Part shown: in pieces, positions 39,239 to 53,900 of the stretch
Layout of the letters: each line of letters begins with the position of its first letter
How positions within the stretch are numbered: position 1 is the stretch's first letter
Assembly: GCA_003640385.1 (NCBI GenBank)
Contig: RCAB01000099.1
Location: 1 to 64,000 of the forward strand
Length of the DNA stretch: 64,000 nt
Direction: 5' to 3'
Origin: Setaria digitata
Taxonomy: Eukaryota > Nematoda > Chromadorea > Rhabditida > Setariidae
Position numbers and translations under genes: made by a program
Notes under the pieces: generated by a model
The model's input: only the letters and a program-made list of their open reading frames with translations
What the model was told of the DNA's origin: nothing
Databases searched by the model: none

Positions 39239-42204
39239 ATGGCTTTATCAATTCCGAAATCCGGTTATGCTCGTTTCCTGAAAGAAGGCGCACAGGTGAG
39301 GTACTTACTAGGAGACAATCTTTGCAGATTACTTGCCTCTACTATGTGAATATTATGTTTATCTATTGTTTCTGAATTAACTCTAGTTTACTGGTTGTAG
39401 CACTCATCGATACTCATTCCTATTGACTTATTACACCGATTTTCAGCATTTCAAAGGTGCTGAAGAAGCTGTACAACGCAATATCGAAGCGTGCACTGAA
39501 TTGTCTTCTCAAATCCAATCAGCATTTGGCCCACGGGGTAATGATCTTGCAGTCTAATAATTATATTTGGATACAGTCAGAAGGCAGTGAAATTATGCCA
39601 TGACTGTCGGAGTTATCATGATGGTATCTGATGGTGGCATCTCTATAGGTATGAACAAAATGATAATTAATCATATCGAGAAATTGTTCGTAACGAACGA
39701 TGCTGGGACCATTCTAAAAGAACTTGAAGTGCAACACCCAGCAGCGAAAATGCTTGTTATGGCCACCCAAATGCAAGAAAAACAAATCGGTGATGGTACC
39801 AATACTGTGGTCATCTTCGGTGCTGCATTGTTGGAACATGCATCTCAGTTGTTGAATATGGTGATTATTTTTTTCTTATTTACTGTGATGTTTTATCTTA
39901 TATTTGATGCAAAATAACAGTATATGTTGGTTAATCGTCATATGACGCGGAGTAAATGTTGGCAAAATGCTAAAGCCGACTGAGTTTGTCAAGTAAATTA
40001 ATAATAATGGCAATATTAATAATGAGAGCTTCCTTCCAAATTGAAGATTTGTAGGGTCTAAGTCCTTCCGAGATTGCTGATGGATATGAGAAAGCTGTAG
40101 ACAAAACGTTGGAAATACTGCCATCTCTAGTCGTTAAAAAAGCTGATGATTTGCGTGATGTTGAATTGGTCCAGAAGTATTTAAAATCGGCAGTTATGTC
40201 TAAGCAATACGATAATGTCGATTTTATCACGCATTTAGTTGCCAAAGCTTGTGGTATGTTTTCTGCATTTTCGTTTTATTCACATTCTATATAGAATGAA
40301 AACCATTCAAGCTGAAATTATAAAGTTCAGTAACGTGAGACATTATACAATATATTGTTGGTATAGCTGTACGCCAGCGGTACGCCTATGGAATAATGCT
40401 GGTTCGAACAATTAGTTGTTCAAGTGTCAATTTTTTCTTAGCTGGTGTACTACGCAAAAATAACAATAATTCGAAACTCGATTTGCTTGAAACTTATCCT
40501 AAAAAACATCTCTTTTCTTTCAATTTGGTAAACTGATTGTAAGGAATAGTATCTTATCGAATGTATATAAAGTGAAAAGTCAATTCTAGTCCAAATTGTA
40601 CCAACGAATACGTACAATTTCAATGTGGATAATATTCGTGTGTGCAAAATCCTTGGTGGATCAGTTCAAGCTTCAAAAACTATGAATGGAATGGTTTTCC
40701 AGCGTGGAGCTGAGGGTGAAATTAAAAAAGTGGATAAAGCCCGAATCGCTGTGTACACTTGTCCATTTGATCTGACGCAAACAGAAACGAAGGTTATCAC
40801 TACGAAATTGTCATTTAAACTTTTGTGCCTTATGAAATCATTCGAAACTTTCGAGGTGTATGATTTCCCTTAGAAAACCCAGTCTTGCTAAAATACTAAG
40901 GTTATTCTACAATTTAATGCAGATATATCTTCAAGTTTNCATTCGAAACTTTCGAGGTGTATGATTTCCCTTAGAAAACCCAGTGTTGCTAAAATACTAA
41001 GGTTATTCTACAATTTAATGCAGATATATCTTCAAGTTTGTTTGAAGATTTTGGTTATATATCGAATCAGAAATTCGGTAGTTTTCATTCGTCCGTTTAT
41101 TCACTTCAGTAACAGTTCAGAGAATTTAGCTGGCTCAGTTTTTTATTTCAGTGTGTATTTTCAGGGAACAGTTCTGTTGGAAAGCGCAGATGAACTGCTG
41201 AAATTTAGTGCTGGTGAAGAAGCTGAAGTAGAAGTTGTTGTAAAAGCTCTCGCTGATAATGGTGTTAATGTTGTAGTTGCAGCAGGAAAATTTGGCGATC
41301 TTTATGTGCACTTCTTGAACAAGTACAAAATTATGGGCGTTCGTCTAACCTCAAAGTTTGACCTCAGAAGGCTGTGCAGAACTACTGGGGCTCAAGCGCA
41401 GGCACGAGTGGTAAGCTTTTCTGCAATATCGGTCAGTTATGTTTGAAGCTGATTAGAGTTGCTGTTCTTAAATCGGGTTTTATTCTTAACAAGTTTTTGC
41501 CTATTTTTATTTGATGAATTCTAAAATAGTATCGTCACTGTTGATTTCGTTTGGTGGGAAAGAAAGTGGTTCATTCATTTACAAAGTTTCATTTATAAAG
41601 TTTCATTTTATGGCCTTCACATTGAAAAATAAAGGAAAAACAGAAAACAAAAGTGCAACAAACAGAAATTAAAAATATTAAACTGAGTAGCGATTGCTAT
41701 AAATATTGATCAAGTTTATTAGTTTCACAAGTCATGCTCTAAATCTCAAATTCACTAATATGAATAAATAGCCTGAGCGACTTTTAGGAAATTAAAAATT
41801 CTTCTCTTCAGTGTGTTCCACCACGAACTTCGTATGGTGAATGTGATCGAGTATATAGAGACGAAATAGGCGAAACCGAAGTAACAATATTTGATAAGTT
41901 AAGTGAACGAGGGCATGTTGCAACTATCGTTATCAGAGGGTCGAGTCAGTCACGCATGGATGACATTGAAAGAGCGATTGATGATGCTATTAATACTTAC
42001 AAAGCACTTACAAGAGACTGTCAGGTTTATGTTTTTCTCAAATAAATTAGTTACTAAACCTTTAAACTTGACAGCCTGTTTTCCTACTTTCTGTTTATAT
42101 TTTTCAAAAATATTAAATTTGGAGGATATTTCCGTATATTCCCAGTGTATCACCTCCCATATGGGCTATTGAGTAAGGGAATGGTCGAATAATGTCGCAA
42201 CTTT

Positions 42205-42245
<41 letters not shown>

Positions 42246-43063
42246 GACAAATCGGTTCTGACTATATTTTGGATATAGGTAGTGACAGAGTACGTCATTA
42301 TTTGGAAATTTTGATAAATTTTTTCAGTTACTTCCTGGTGCTGGTGCTGTTGAGGTTGAATTAGCTCGACAAATAGAATCATTCGGTGAGAAGTGTGCTG
42401 GACTTGAACAGTATTCTATCAAAAAATTTGCGCACGCTTTGGAAGCTTTGCCGAAACAAATTGCTGAAAATGCTGGATTAGATGTAAACAAATCTTTTAA
42501 ACCACTTGCTTCTAGCATGTAAATATTCATTTAATATAATGACATTAGTCAAAGCTTTTGTTTGCTATGCTTTACTATAATATTTTAGCCAACTGAAGTA
42601 CTTTCGAAAATTTATGCTGCCCATCAAGAAGGTCAGCAGAATGCCGGGATCGATCTCATCTCAGGTGAAGTAATAGATGTTGTGCAGGAAAATATCTATG
42701 ATCTGTACAGCGGTAAAAAATCTGCTATTAAATTAGCTGCGGATGCTGCAATGACTATTCTCAAAGTTGACCAGGTTTGTATTTAAGATTTGTAAGAGAA
42801 CGGGTTTTCGAAACAGGAAATTTTACTGACCTTTTTTATTCTATCTTATTTTATTCGATCGACTGGCATTTGTGCTGTGATGAGTCAACTTAAATTGCTT
42901 TTCCTCAGTGAAGGAAGCATTTATCATTTATCAGACGAGTTACCAAGAAAGAAAAGGCCGAAGCTCCATATTACTTTTTTTTCAGATTATTATGTCTAAA
43001 CAAGCGAGTGGGGGTCCAGCAGCACGACCACCGAAACCGACTGATGGAGCTGACGAAGAGTGA
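39239..43063 (+). CDS. cct-8: T-complex protein 1 subunit theta (CCT8), cytosolic chaperonin
   Basis: CCT8 is one of eight paralogous subunits of the TRiC/CCT ring that folds actin, tubulin and other proteins with ATP. Ten exons join in phase into about 546 residues (human 548): 39239-39295, 39447-39537, 39649-39860, 40055-40253, 40590-40792, 41165-41410, 41812-42024, 42328-42483, 42589-42774 and 42986-43063. Recognisable blocks are GPRGMNKMIINH, LEVQHPAAKMLVMATQMQE, the ATP-hydrolysis motif GDGTN, NVDNIRVCKILGG, GTVLLESADELL and the exit motif LPGAGAVEVELA. The start lies ten bases after the acceptor ending at 39229. Intron 5 (40793-41164) contains an assembly join and duplicate, but the flanking exons are intact. 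Adenosylhomocysteinase follows on the same strand, 513 bp from stop to start. Confidence 0.97.
40839..41039. repeat. 100-bp direct duplicate around a single N (assembly join)
   Basis: 40839-40938 and 40940-41039 match over 100 bp with one substitution (CAGTCTTG against CAGTGTTG), with N at 40939. It is inside cct-8 intron 5, whose true length is therefore about 100 bp shorter. Confidence 0.85.
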
Positions 43064-43575
43064 TCTAGAAATGCTTGATTTATTTATGAGTATTGTCTTG
43101 TTATTTAAAATTGTTAAAAATGAATCTGGAACTTGCATCTCATATTCTCCTCGTTTGTTTTTTTTCAATAAAAGTTTTATAAAACAAAAGATTGTTTGAT
43201 GAATGACTGTACAGTTTCTACTCTGCTTCTTTCATTTCCAGTTTCTTTCTAGAGAAATCTCTGTGGTTTTGGGAGTTATTCCCCTATAGATTTCGTGGGA
43301 ATTTTAAATTGTCAGCATATATAACCTCTTTTGCATTCGAAAATATTGAATATTGAACCATCTGGAGATGTTGTTAGGATGTACTCATGTGGGTGTATTG
43401 GATATACAGGGGGTGGAGCGTTTTGCCAAAAGTTTTCACTGGAGCGAGAATTGCTGATAGGTTTTGTAAGAAGGTCTGTGTCAAACGTAGAGCTTTTAGA
43501 GTGCTATAGTAACTAAAAGTGTAATGGTATTTATCTTCAGAGTACTTCATATTCGTATTCTGGAGTTGATTTTTG
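43064..43575. other. Intercistronic region, cct-8 to adenosylhomocysteinase
   Basis: About 510 bp including the cct-8 3' UTR and its AATAAA. The remainder is T-rich with no strong open frame; the 43331-43516 frame has no family match I can see. Confidence 0.5.
43167..43172 (+). terminator. cct-8: Polyadenylation signal of cct-8
   Basis: AATAAA lies 104 bases after the cct-8 stop codon within a T-rich stretch. Confidence 0.6.
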
Positions 43576-46490
<2,915 letters not shown>

Positions 46491-46585
46491 CTTTTTTCGT
46501 TCTTATTTCATCGTCCGATAACTTTACGGGCTTCTCTATTTTGATGAGACGAATCTTGTTTGCAGTTATGTTCTTACTCTTATGA

Positions 46586-46591
46586 AATAAA
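46586..46591 (+). terminator. ahcy-1: Polyadenylation signal of adenosylhomocysteinase
   Basis: AATAAA lies 96 bases after the stop codon; a second one follows at about 46617-46622. Confidence 0.5.
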
Positions 46592-46859
46592 TGCATTTCT
46601 GTTATGTTCTTGATGGAATAAACATTCTTACTGATGCATATACTGCACATGGCAATATAAAAAAAATTCAATATATTATACAAAATACTTCGTAAATATA
46701 CTTAACTAACACATCCATTTTTGCGGAGATCGCACCGTAATGCTTTTAGACTTCCATGTACATACAACAAGAGCAGCAACCTCAATCAACAAAAAAGAAA
46801 AAAAAAACAAATCACTAGCAACATTTCAACAATTTTTGCGTACGATAATAATAAACATC

Positions 46860-47514
46860 TCAATCAACGAAACGGAATCGGTCACTCAATATTTTGTATT
46901 TTTCATCCTCCAAAGTCAGCACTAGAGTTTGCGTGAAGGCATGTGTCATTTGACCAAGAACAACTTTTCCAACAGCAAGAACCACCAGAGGACGCGCCTG
47001 GTCAGAACTATCGATGTATTGGCAATCCAATGACTCCAAGCTGAAGTAATTGAAATGAATTTCCGGAAATGAAGTTACTGATAAACAAGTCCACATAAGC
47101 TTTTGAAACTTGTAAACGATGGATGATTCGTCAACATTTTTGTAATAATGTTCTACCCAGTACTAACAAAAGTCGAGCTAGTGAGAAATAAACTAGTGAA
47201 GTATGCACAACAGTAATATATGGGGGTAAATATTTTACCATATAATAATATCATTTCCCTTACGCAGTTCAACTAAAATAAGAAAAGATACCTTGAAGAG
47301 AAACTTACGTATGAGTAGAGTTGGGCAAGCTGTCATAAAACTTGGCAATGACTTCTACTCCACGGATAGCGTTGCCATTCCAAACAAGCATAGCTCCATC
47401 CGCGTACAAAAAATTCATCTTGTTTCGTTTCCGATCAACGGCGTCATAGAATAAATCTGTAAATTTCTTCGCTGCTGTACACGCTGTCTCATCTTCAACT
47501 GCTAACTTTGACAT
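46860..47514 (-). CDS. nxt-1: NTF2-related export protein NXT1 (p15)
   Basis: NXT1 is the small partner of the NXF1/TAP mRNA export receptor. Two exons, 47514-47309 and 47040-46860, join in phase into about 128 residues (human NXT1 140). The NTF2-like fold signature is visible: CTAAKKFTDLFYDAVDRKR, then FLYADGAMLVWNGNAIRG (human TATLVWNGNAVSG), LESLDCQYID and the C-terminal ILSDRFRFVD (human IASDCFRFQD). The family assignment over NTF2 itself rests on the LVWNGNA motif and the ending. It is convergent with adenosylhomocysteinase (370 bp between stops) and divergent from the membrane-protein gene at 48324. Confidence 0.93.
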
Positions 47515-48323
47515 AGTGACCTATAATATTACAGATTAGGAATGTCCTACCAGTTCAAAAGAAAAAAAACAGTTGAGAACCTCCACCTCACTTCTAACTA
47601 CAGGATCACAATTCAAACACCTACATATCGGCGCAAGAATTCCGCACAAATTTCAGCAACGTTGCATGACACTGTGCTTCTGATGCCATTAATCCTCAAC
47701 AGAAGGTACAACTCGACATCTTCCTGTCTTGAAAAAGATTTCGCAATGACACAAGCAGTATAGCACTAACACGCTGTGAACCCACTGAAAGACGGATGAA
47801 GTCACGCACAGCACTTCATTAGGGGAAAAATGTCACTCAAATCTTCCCACGTCCCACGTTAGATTGCTCGACGTAGATGCAAAAACGTATAGATCACGCA
47901 TCGGAACCATTGCAATGAAATGATTCAGAGCAATAATGGTGGTATTGGCAGCAAGTATTCGTTTTAGGACCAGTTTAATTTCTCAATTAACTTTTTTTGA
48001 ATTTTTGTTTTATCAGTTTAATGTTTGAATCGAACAATTCATAACTGACGTCCCATGCATCTAACTGGGTTTGAATTGAATGTTGAAAATTGATTGAAAT
48101 TTCTTGCCTTTTTCACTTCAATTTGGACCATCCACAAAAACTACTCTCCAGAGTCTCCTATCTCCGTAGATTTGATATGCAAATTAGNACTTTTTCCAGA
48201 GTCTCCTATCTCCGTAGATTTGATATGCAAATTAGTGCACAGACTTGTCTCAGCAGATAAATGCTTCCTCCTAGACTGAATATATTATTTGCTATAGCGT
48301 GCACGAGTTGACTACAAGAAGCG
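47515..48323. other. Divergent intergenic region with an assembly join
   Basis: About 800 bp between the start codons of NXT1 (-) and the small membrane-protein gene (+). It contains the single-N join at 48188 with its 41-bp duplicate. No coding exon is supported; the frame at 47542-47763 reads through likely promoter sequence. Confidence 0.5.
48147..48235. repeat. 41-bp direct duplicate around a single N (assembly join)
   Basis: 48147-48187 and 48195-48235 are identical, with N at 48188. It lies about 90 bp upstream of the small membrane-protein start codon. Confidence 0.85.
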
Positions 48324-50201
48324 ATGATTGCTGATGCAGAGGACAGTCGCTGGTTGAGCACTTCGAAACAGAATTTATTCCTCTTTTTCTTTCTGCTACT
48401 GTCAGTTTTAGTTAATGGTAATTTCCCGTCTTTCCCCAACTATTCTCATACTACTTTTATACCTACCTCTTCAGCCAGGCATCCTTTTCCTTGGCTAAGA
48501 AATTCATGGTATGTGATAGTTCAACTCACAGCTCACTGAACAGTTTTGCGGCAGCAACTGAAGATCTCACTTGAAATAATTGTCAAACTGGAAATCATTT
48601 GAATCTTTGAGTCTGATCACACTCATCTCATTAAATGTCATCTAGTTTAAAATGCAGTCAGTGAGCAATCAACTGCATCAGAATCCGAAACAGAGACGAT
48701 TGAAGGATGGAACAGAAGTCTTGATATGAATGTTACAGCAAATGAAACAGACAGTGAAGCAAACGACAAGGTAATTCTTTCTTAATTCTCAATTTCTTCT
48801 CCTTTCCTTGTCCACTGTAACAGCTTGACTGTAGCACATATCTCGCTATCAGGATGCGAAGATTTAATGCCAGCAAGGTAACTGAAATGGAAGGAAATGT
48901 AAGGGTTTGGCTTGTCCAACTTTTTAAAAAAAGTTGTAGCTATTGGTAATACTAAAAACGAGCAAGGCACAAATCAGCACGGCCAGAAATAACAGTGCTG
49001 AAAAATTCTGCATCGGAGAGCTATGCGTTTCATTTCCGGTTTTCACTGCCGTTAGTTTGTTTTTTCTTACAGTCTTGCGTACTCACTACACGTTAGTTTC
49101 ATTTTATTGACAAAAATTGAAATTATCAGATGACGTTTAAGTATCTGAGCAAGTGGGATTTAAAATTCGTAGCTAACAGTCAAGAAAATAATATATTATC
49201 AGTATTATTGATCAGTTATTAGTAGTTTGAATTGCTATATCAAATCCAAATCTTTGTAAAACATATCAAAATTTTCGAACGTTCTAAAATTTAAGAGTTT
49301 TGAAATTTTGCAAAATTAGCGAAGGAACATGAAAGCAAGCATAGACTTCCAGTTTTAATTCAGATGTTTTGTTTAAGCAAGCAGCTAAGTGGCAGAAGCT
49401 CTCCTTTCACATTTTGCTTTCTTTGTCTCATCGAAACCATTTTCAAATAAGTTACAAAACAGCCCTTGCAGATAATTTCAATTCCAACCATTATCATTCT
49501 AACAGCTTTTATCATATTTCTGAGCCACGGCTCTCAATGGAAACGAAATTATCAAGTTGACGCAAAAAAATCACATACACCAGGAAGGTTACGCTGTATT
49601 TTTGGGAGAGAAAGAACTGTCCAAAAAGATGATTCTGAGCGTGAATTGAGAGAGGGAAAGCGAAGCGTGACACAGACCTAATTTCATTCCTCTTTAACTT
49701 CAGGTTAATGCCGCTACAGTTGGATCACCTAAATAGTTCAAAAGAAATAGATTCCGCAAAATATACTAGATTTAGTGAAGATTCCGAAATTAATGTCGAA
49801 GAAGCAAAGCCTCTCAGGTATATTTCTTATGTTTAGACCAGATAAGAGAACGTTAACAACTAATCGAATTCACCAGAATCCATTTTTCTCTAGACTTCTT
49901 CCACCTATTTATTCGGAATTGTGCTGAATTCCTTGGATAGAAAAGTCCAAGTCGATATTACCTTTGCTCACAGATTTCTTCATCGCCCTCATTCCAATTC
50001 CCACTTTTTTAAAATTTGTATATCATAATAATGCAGGTGGGGTTTGCTATCAGAGTAATTTTACACGGTCACCTTTCTCTAATCTTCAGGAATTTGTCTG
50101 AAGAAAGCGAGTTATCACGTTCCGTCATGGCGTCATTGTCGTCAGAGCAAGAAGATGAAAACGATTCTCAGAAAAAATCACTGATTAAGAAAAAGCATTG
50201 A
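48324..50201 (+). CDS. Small type I membrane glycoprotein, unrecognised
   Basis: Five exons join in phase into about 182 residues: 48324-48417, 48658-48770, 49472-49587, 49704-49817 and 50090-50201. Residues 1-31 are a signal peptide with a long n-region and the core LFLFFFLLLSVLV. A short ectodomain of about 40 residues (VSEQSTASESETETIEG onward) carries three N-glycosylation sequons, NRS, NVT and NET. One transmembrane segment follows (IISIPTIIILTAFIIFLS), then a positive stop (QWKRN) and a Ser/Glu-rich cytosolic tail ending SLIKKKH; the KKxx-like lysines near the end could signal ER retention. I recognise no family. Exon 3 also reads open beyond its donor to 49681, so intron retention would give a different, arginine-rich tail. 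Confidence 0.55.
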
Positions 50202-50927
50202 CTTGCATTTCAATGTCGTATTTTATTTCCATGAACTTTTAAAATCACTTATGCTTTGGTTCACTTCCTTGTTTGAATCAACGAACGGCTACGTCTAATG
50301 TTGATGATAATAAAGTTAATTGTCTAGAAATGACTACGCTTGAAAAGTCATTCTGAGTAGGACGGCGCTTGTTTACACATGTAAACTATATATCAAAAAA
50401 CTTTGTGTTTTGAACCTTTTTTTAGCACTTAACTTTAGTAATGCGAGATTAAGATAGAATAAGCAATCAATCTGTTGGAAATGTATTTCACTTCCCTTCC
50501 ACATTATCGCAATTCAAGAGATATCATCAGGTTTTTACGGATGTAAACGTCTCATCATTCGCCACTATTCTGTGTAATTACGAAAAATTCTGCCGTTTTT
50601 ATTGTTTAAATTTTTTTAGGTAGCGATTTATTTTTCTTGTTCATTTTTGATCCATTCTTCAACGATTTCGAATTTTTCGATTTCTTTTTCTCTCTGCTTC
50701 TCGGACTTTTCCTCGATTTTTTCTTTTTCTAAATCTGTGTCGTATTAGATGTGCATTTGAGAAATTCATAAAGAAGAGATTAAATAAATCTGTTCGAATG
50801 TTTTCATTAAAACAAACCTTTTTAACGATTGGTTCTTTAAACGGTTCATCAGTTGCCGAAAATTCGGGCAAGTACTCTTCCTCTTTCTGCTGCTCATTTC
50901 TTCTTTGCTTTTCCTTTAATAAAATGG
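50202..50927. other. Convergent 3' flank with an unassigned minus-strand frame
   Basis: This interval lies between the stop of the small membrane protein (+) and the proposed stop of the repeat protein (-). On the minus strand, 50931-50819 reads MTILLKEKQRRNEQQKEEEY onward to a GT donor, and a Lys/Glu-rich stretch follows near 50730-50640. These could be alternative 3' exons of the repeat protein or 3' UTR. I could not reconcile them in one phase with a single model. Confidence 0.35.
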
Positions 50928-53900
50928 TCATTTTTCTTTAACAAGTTCAGGATGCCACTGAGAAAACAGTTATTTTAGACACGGCTATAAAGAGAACAGG
51001 TTTCAAGCACTATAAGTGTTCCTTAATTAGTCACCTCTCTCCTATGCATCATCAAGCGATAATTTGTTCATTCCAGAATATTGAAAATATCATTTCTAGC
51101 TATATTTCTTTTATCGCTGCGAATAAGTGAAAGACATTTTTAGAAGAAAAGACCTCTTGCACATCTGCAGTTTGAAGCATGTCAACATCGACACCAGGTG
51201 AATGTAATGCTTTAGCGGTTTTCGACTGAGAAGCTGACTCCGATTTGGGGCTGCTAGCTCCAAGAGAAAGCACCGGTGTAGCAGGACCAGCTGCTTCTAC
51301 CTTAGGCATTTCTAGCATAACAGGTGACTCTGCTTTCATAGCAGATACAACTTTTTTCACTTCAGCTTCTGATTCTTTTAGAGATGAAACAGATGCTGGA
51401 GATGACAGGACTGCTTCTGCCTTTGGCTCTTTCTGGGCAGCTATGACTACTTTCTCTTCAGGTTCAGCCTTTTGCGCCTCAGCTTCTGATTCTTTTAGAG
51501 ATGAAACAGATGCTGGAGATGACAGGACTGCTTCTGCCTTTGGCTCTTTCTGGGCAGCTATGACTACTTTCTCTTCAGGTTCAGCCTTTTGCGCCTCAGC
51601 TTCTGATTCTTTTAGAGATGAAACAGATGCTGGAGATGATAGGACTGCTTCTGCCTTAGGCTCTTTCTGGGCAGCTATGATTGCTTTCTGTTCGTCTGTT
51701 GTTTTCGTAGCTACTGATTCCTTTAGTGGTGGTGCTGGTGCGGAAGGAGTCATTGGTACCTCTGCACTAGATGCTTTTGACGTATTTAGTAACCTATTTT
51801 GTATGGTATCATTTTGTTCGAGCGCTGAATCTCTCAGTGGTGCTTTTTCCGGAGCTAATGCTGGTGTCTTAGGTGTACATGACTCCGGTATAGATGCATC
51901 TGCTTTCGAAACTAGCGGAGGTGCTTCTTGTTGAACTGCTCGTAACGTTACTTCAGGACATTTCTGCGTTGCGTCTACATTCCTCTCGTTCCTTGAAGTA
52001 TGTGTAGAACTCCTTACAGGTTGGATTTGTTCGATAGCTGCTTCATTTGACTTCGATCCTCCCTGTAAAATTTCTATCTTCGCTCATAATCGTAGACGGC
52101 ATAGAAAGAAGTAACTTTTCCATACTTTCACGAACTACCTCTTGGCAGACTCAAGTGTGGTGACATAACACTACTTAAATATGGTGACAATATCTTTTGG
52201 GAGCAACTAACGGTGCCAACGACCAACTACCGTTAGTTCTTCAGAATCTGTTTCAGTTTAGGGAAATGATTTCCTCCTTTTTGAAACAATGTATCTGAAC
52301 TGCTGCTTTGGCTTTCCCACCCAAGGTAGCTTTTTTCAATTCAGAACCTCATGGTGAAATACATTTTGAGTACTGTTTGCTGAACAGGCTACTGAAAATT
52401 TGGAGTCCGTCACTTCATAGACTGACTAGTTATCAATTACAGTCTCTCCATATATGGTAGATCAGATGAAACTGATAACTCCCAGATAAGAGAATAATCA
52501 ACAAACAAAATAAGCTGGTGATTAAAGCACATCGTACCCCTCCCATATTCACAGTTATTGCGATGAACTGTAATGAAACAGTAAGTCAATTCTGCCATAC
52601 TCACCTTTTTATAAATTAGCATGTTTTGCATAATGAGCGGAAAATATCACTGGTTGCAAGATATGTTTTCATTTGTCAAGAGCAACAAAAGGTAAATTTG
52701 ACTAAGTAAATGACATTAACAGGTTGACTTTTGTTTCGGCTGGAAACTTCTGAGGCCAGTGTGGAACACTTGTCAAAATATTTCTGGCCTAATAAGCACC
52801 CTGTTCGGAAGCCTTCTAACATCACTTCAAACAATAAAGGAGCACTTAATCTGAGAAGTTGGGACATATGATTCTACGAATTTCTGCTGCAAATTTTCAT
52901 TAAAAATCTCACACTGATTGTTAAAAAAATATGCATGGTATCTAAATTATCTATACTTGTAAATATAACAAATTTGATTTTGTGCTTCTTTTTTACTTAG
53001 TAGTAGAAATTCGTAAAATAACTAGAGATTCAGTGACGTTTGTAGGTTAAATGTTGGCTGCAAAAGATGGCTCGATTCTCAGTACCAAATGTTGAGGTGA
53101 TGAAACACCTAAGGGAAATTCATCGTTAACCATTCAATAATAATTTCTAATTTTCTTTCATTTCCAACCAAGCATGCGTAGAAAAAAGAACTTATTCGAA
53201 TTCACTGTTTTGTTTCAAAACAGGCAGAAATATCATCAATAAGTCAAACTTTATATCTTTTTTTTCTGACCGACTATTGGCAAGCTATTCATATCACGAA
53301 TGTCAATTAGCTTGTATCTAAATGAGCTTCTGATTCAGTTACTATTGGATCATAATCAATAGTGTTGAATGTGCCGGACAAATTGGTTGAATCCTGAAGA
53401 TAAAACAAGGCAACTGTAATTCCACAAATTAATCTGGAAAAAATTGGAAATCTGAAGACCAGTGGTGTTTAGAAAATTGTATTTTGAAAAGAATTTGCAT
53501 CCCAAATTCTTGTTTTGGTTTCTTTGAACTTTATTTTTTATCTGTACTAAAGTGAGCACCAAAAAGAAAAAGAGCACTGTTTCATTCTAGAAGTCATTCG
53601 GAAATTATACCTCGGAAGAGACGATTTGATGATCCAACTCTCTTTTCTGTGGCAACTCTGCCATTTTGAAATCCAAATCCGAATAATAATAATTGCTTGG
53701 GAGATAATTTTTTACCAAAGTATAATCAGATGTGGATATGGAATCATGCTCCATATTGTCATCAGTGTCAGAATCTAATAGAGATGTGATGTCGTTCGAT
53801 CTAAGCTTTGTTCCAGAACATTCGGCATTCAAACTTGCTTCAGAATTGCTTCTTGCAGTTTCACTGCATAACATTAATTCATTGAGTTGAACTGATTCTA

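Noticed and set aside
40365..40415. tRNA-like stretch with TAGCTGTACG...GGTTCGAAC boxes
   Set aside because: The A- and B-box-like motifs are there, but the bases around GGTTCGAAC do not pair into a T-stem and no acceptor stem forms.
51348..51710. Regular repeats that could suggest a CRISPR-like array
   Set aside because: The 117-bp units are contiguous, in coding frame and without spacers, in a eukaryotic exon.
51245..51934. 229-codon plus-strand open frame
   Set aside because: It is the antisense shadow of the Ala/Glu/Ser-rich tandem repeats in the minus-strand exon; the repeat keeps both strands open.
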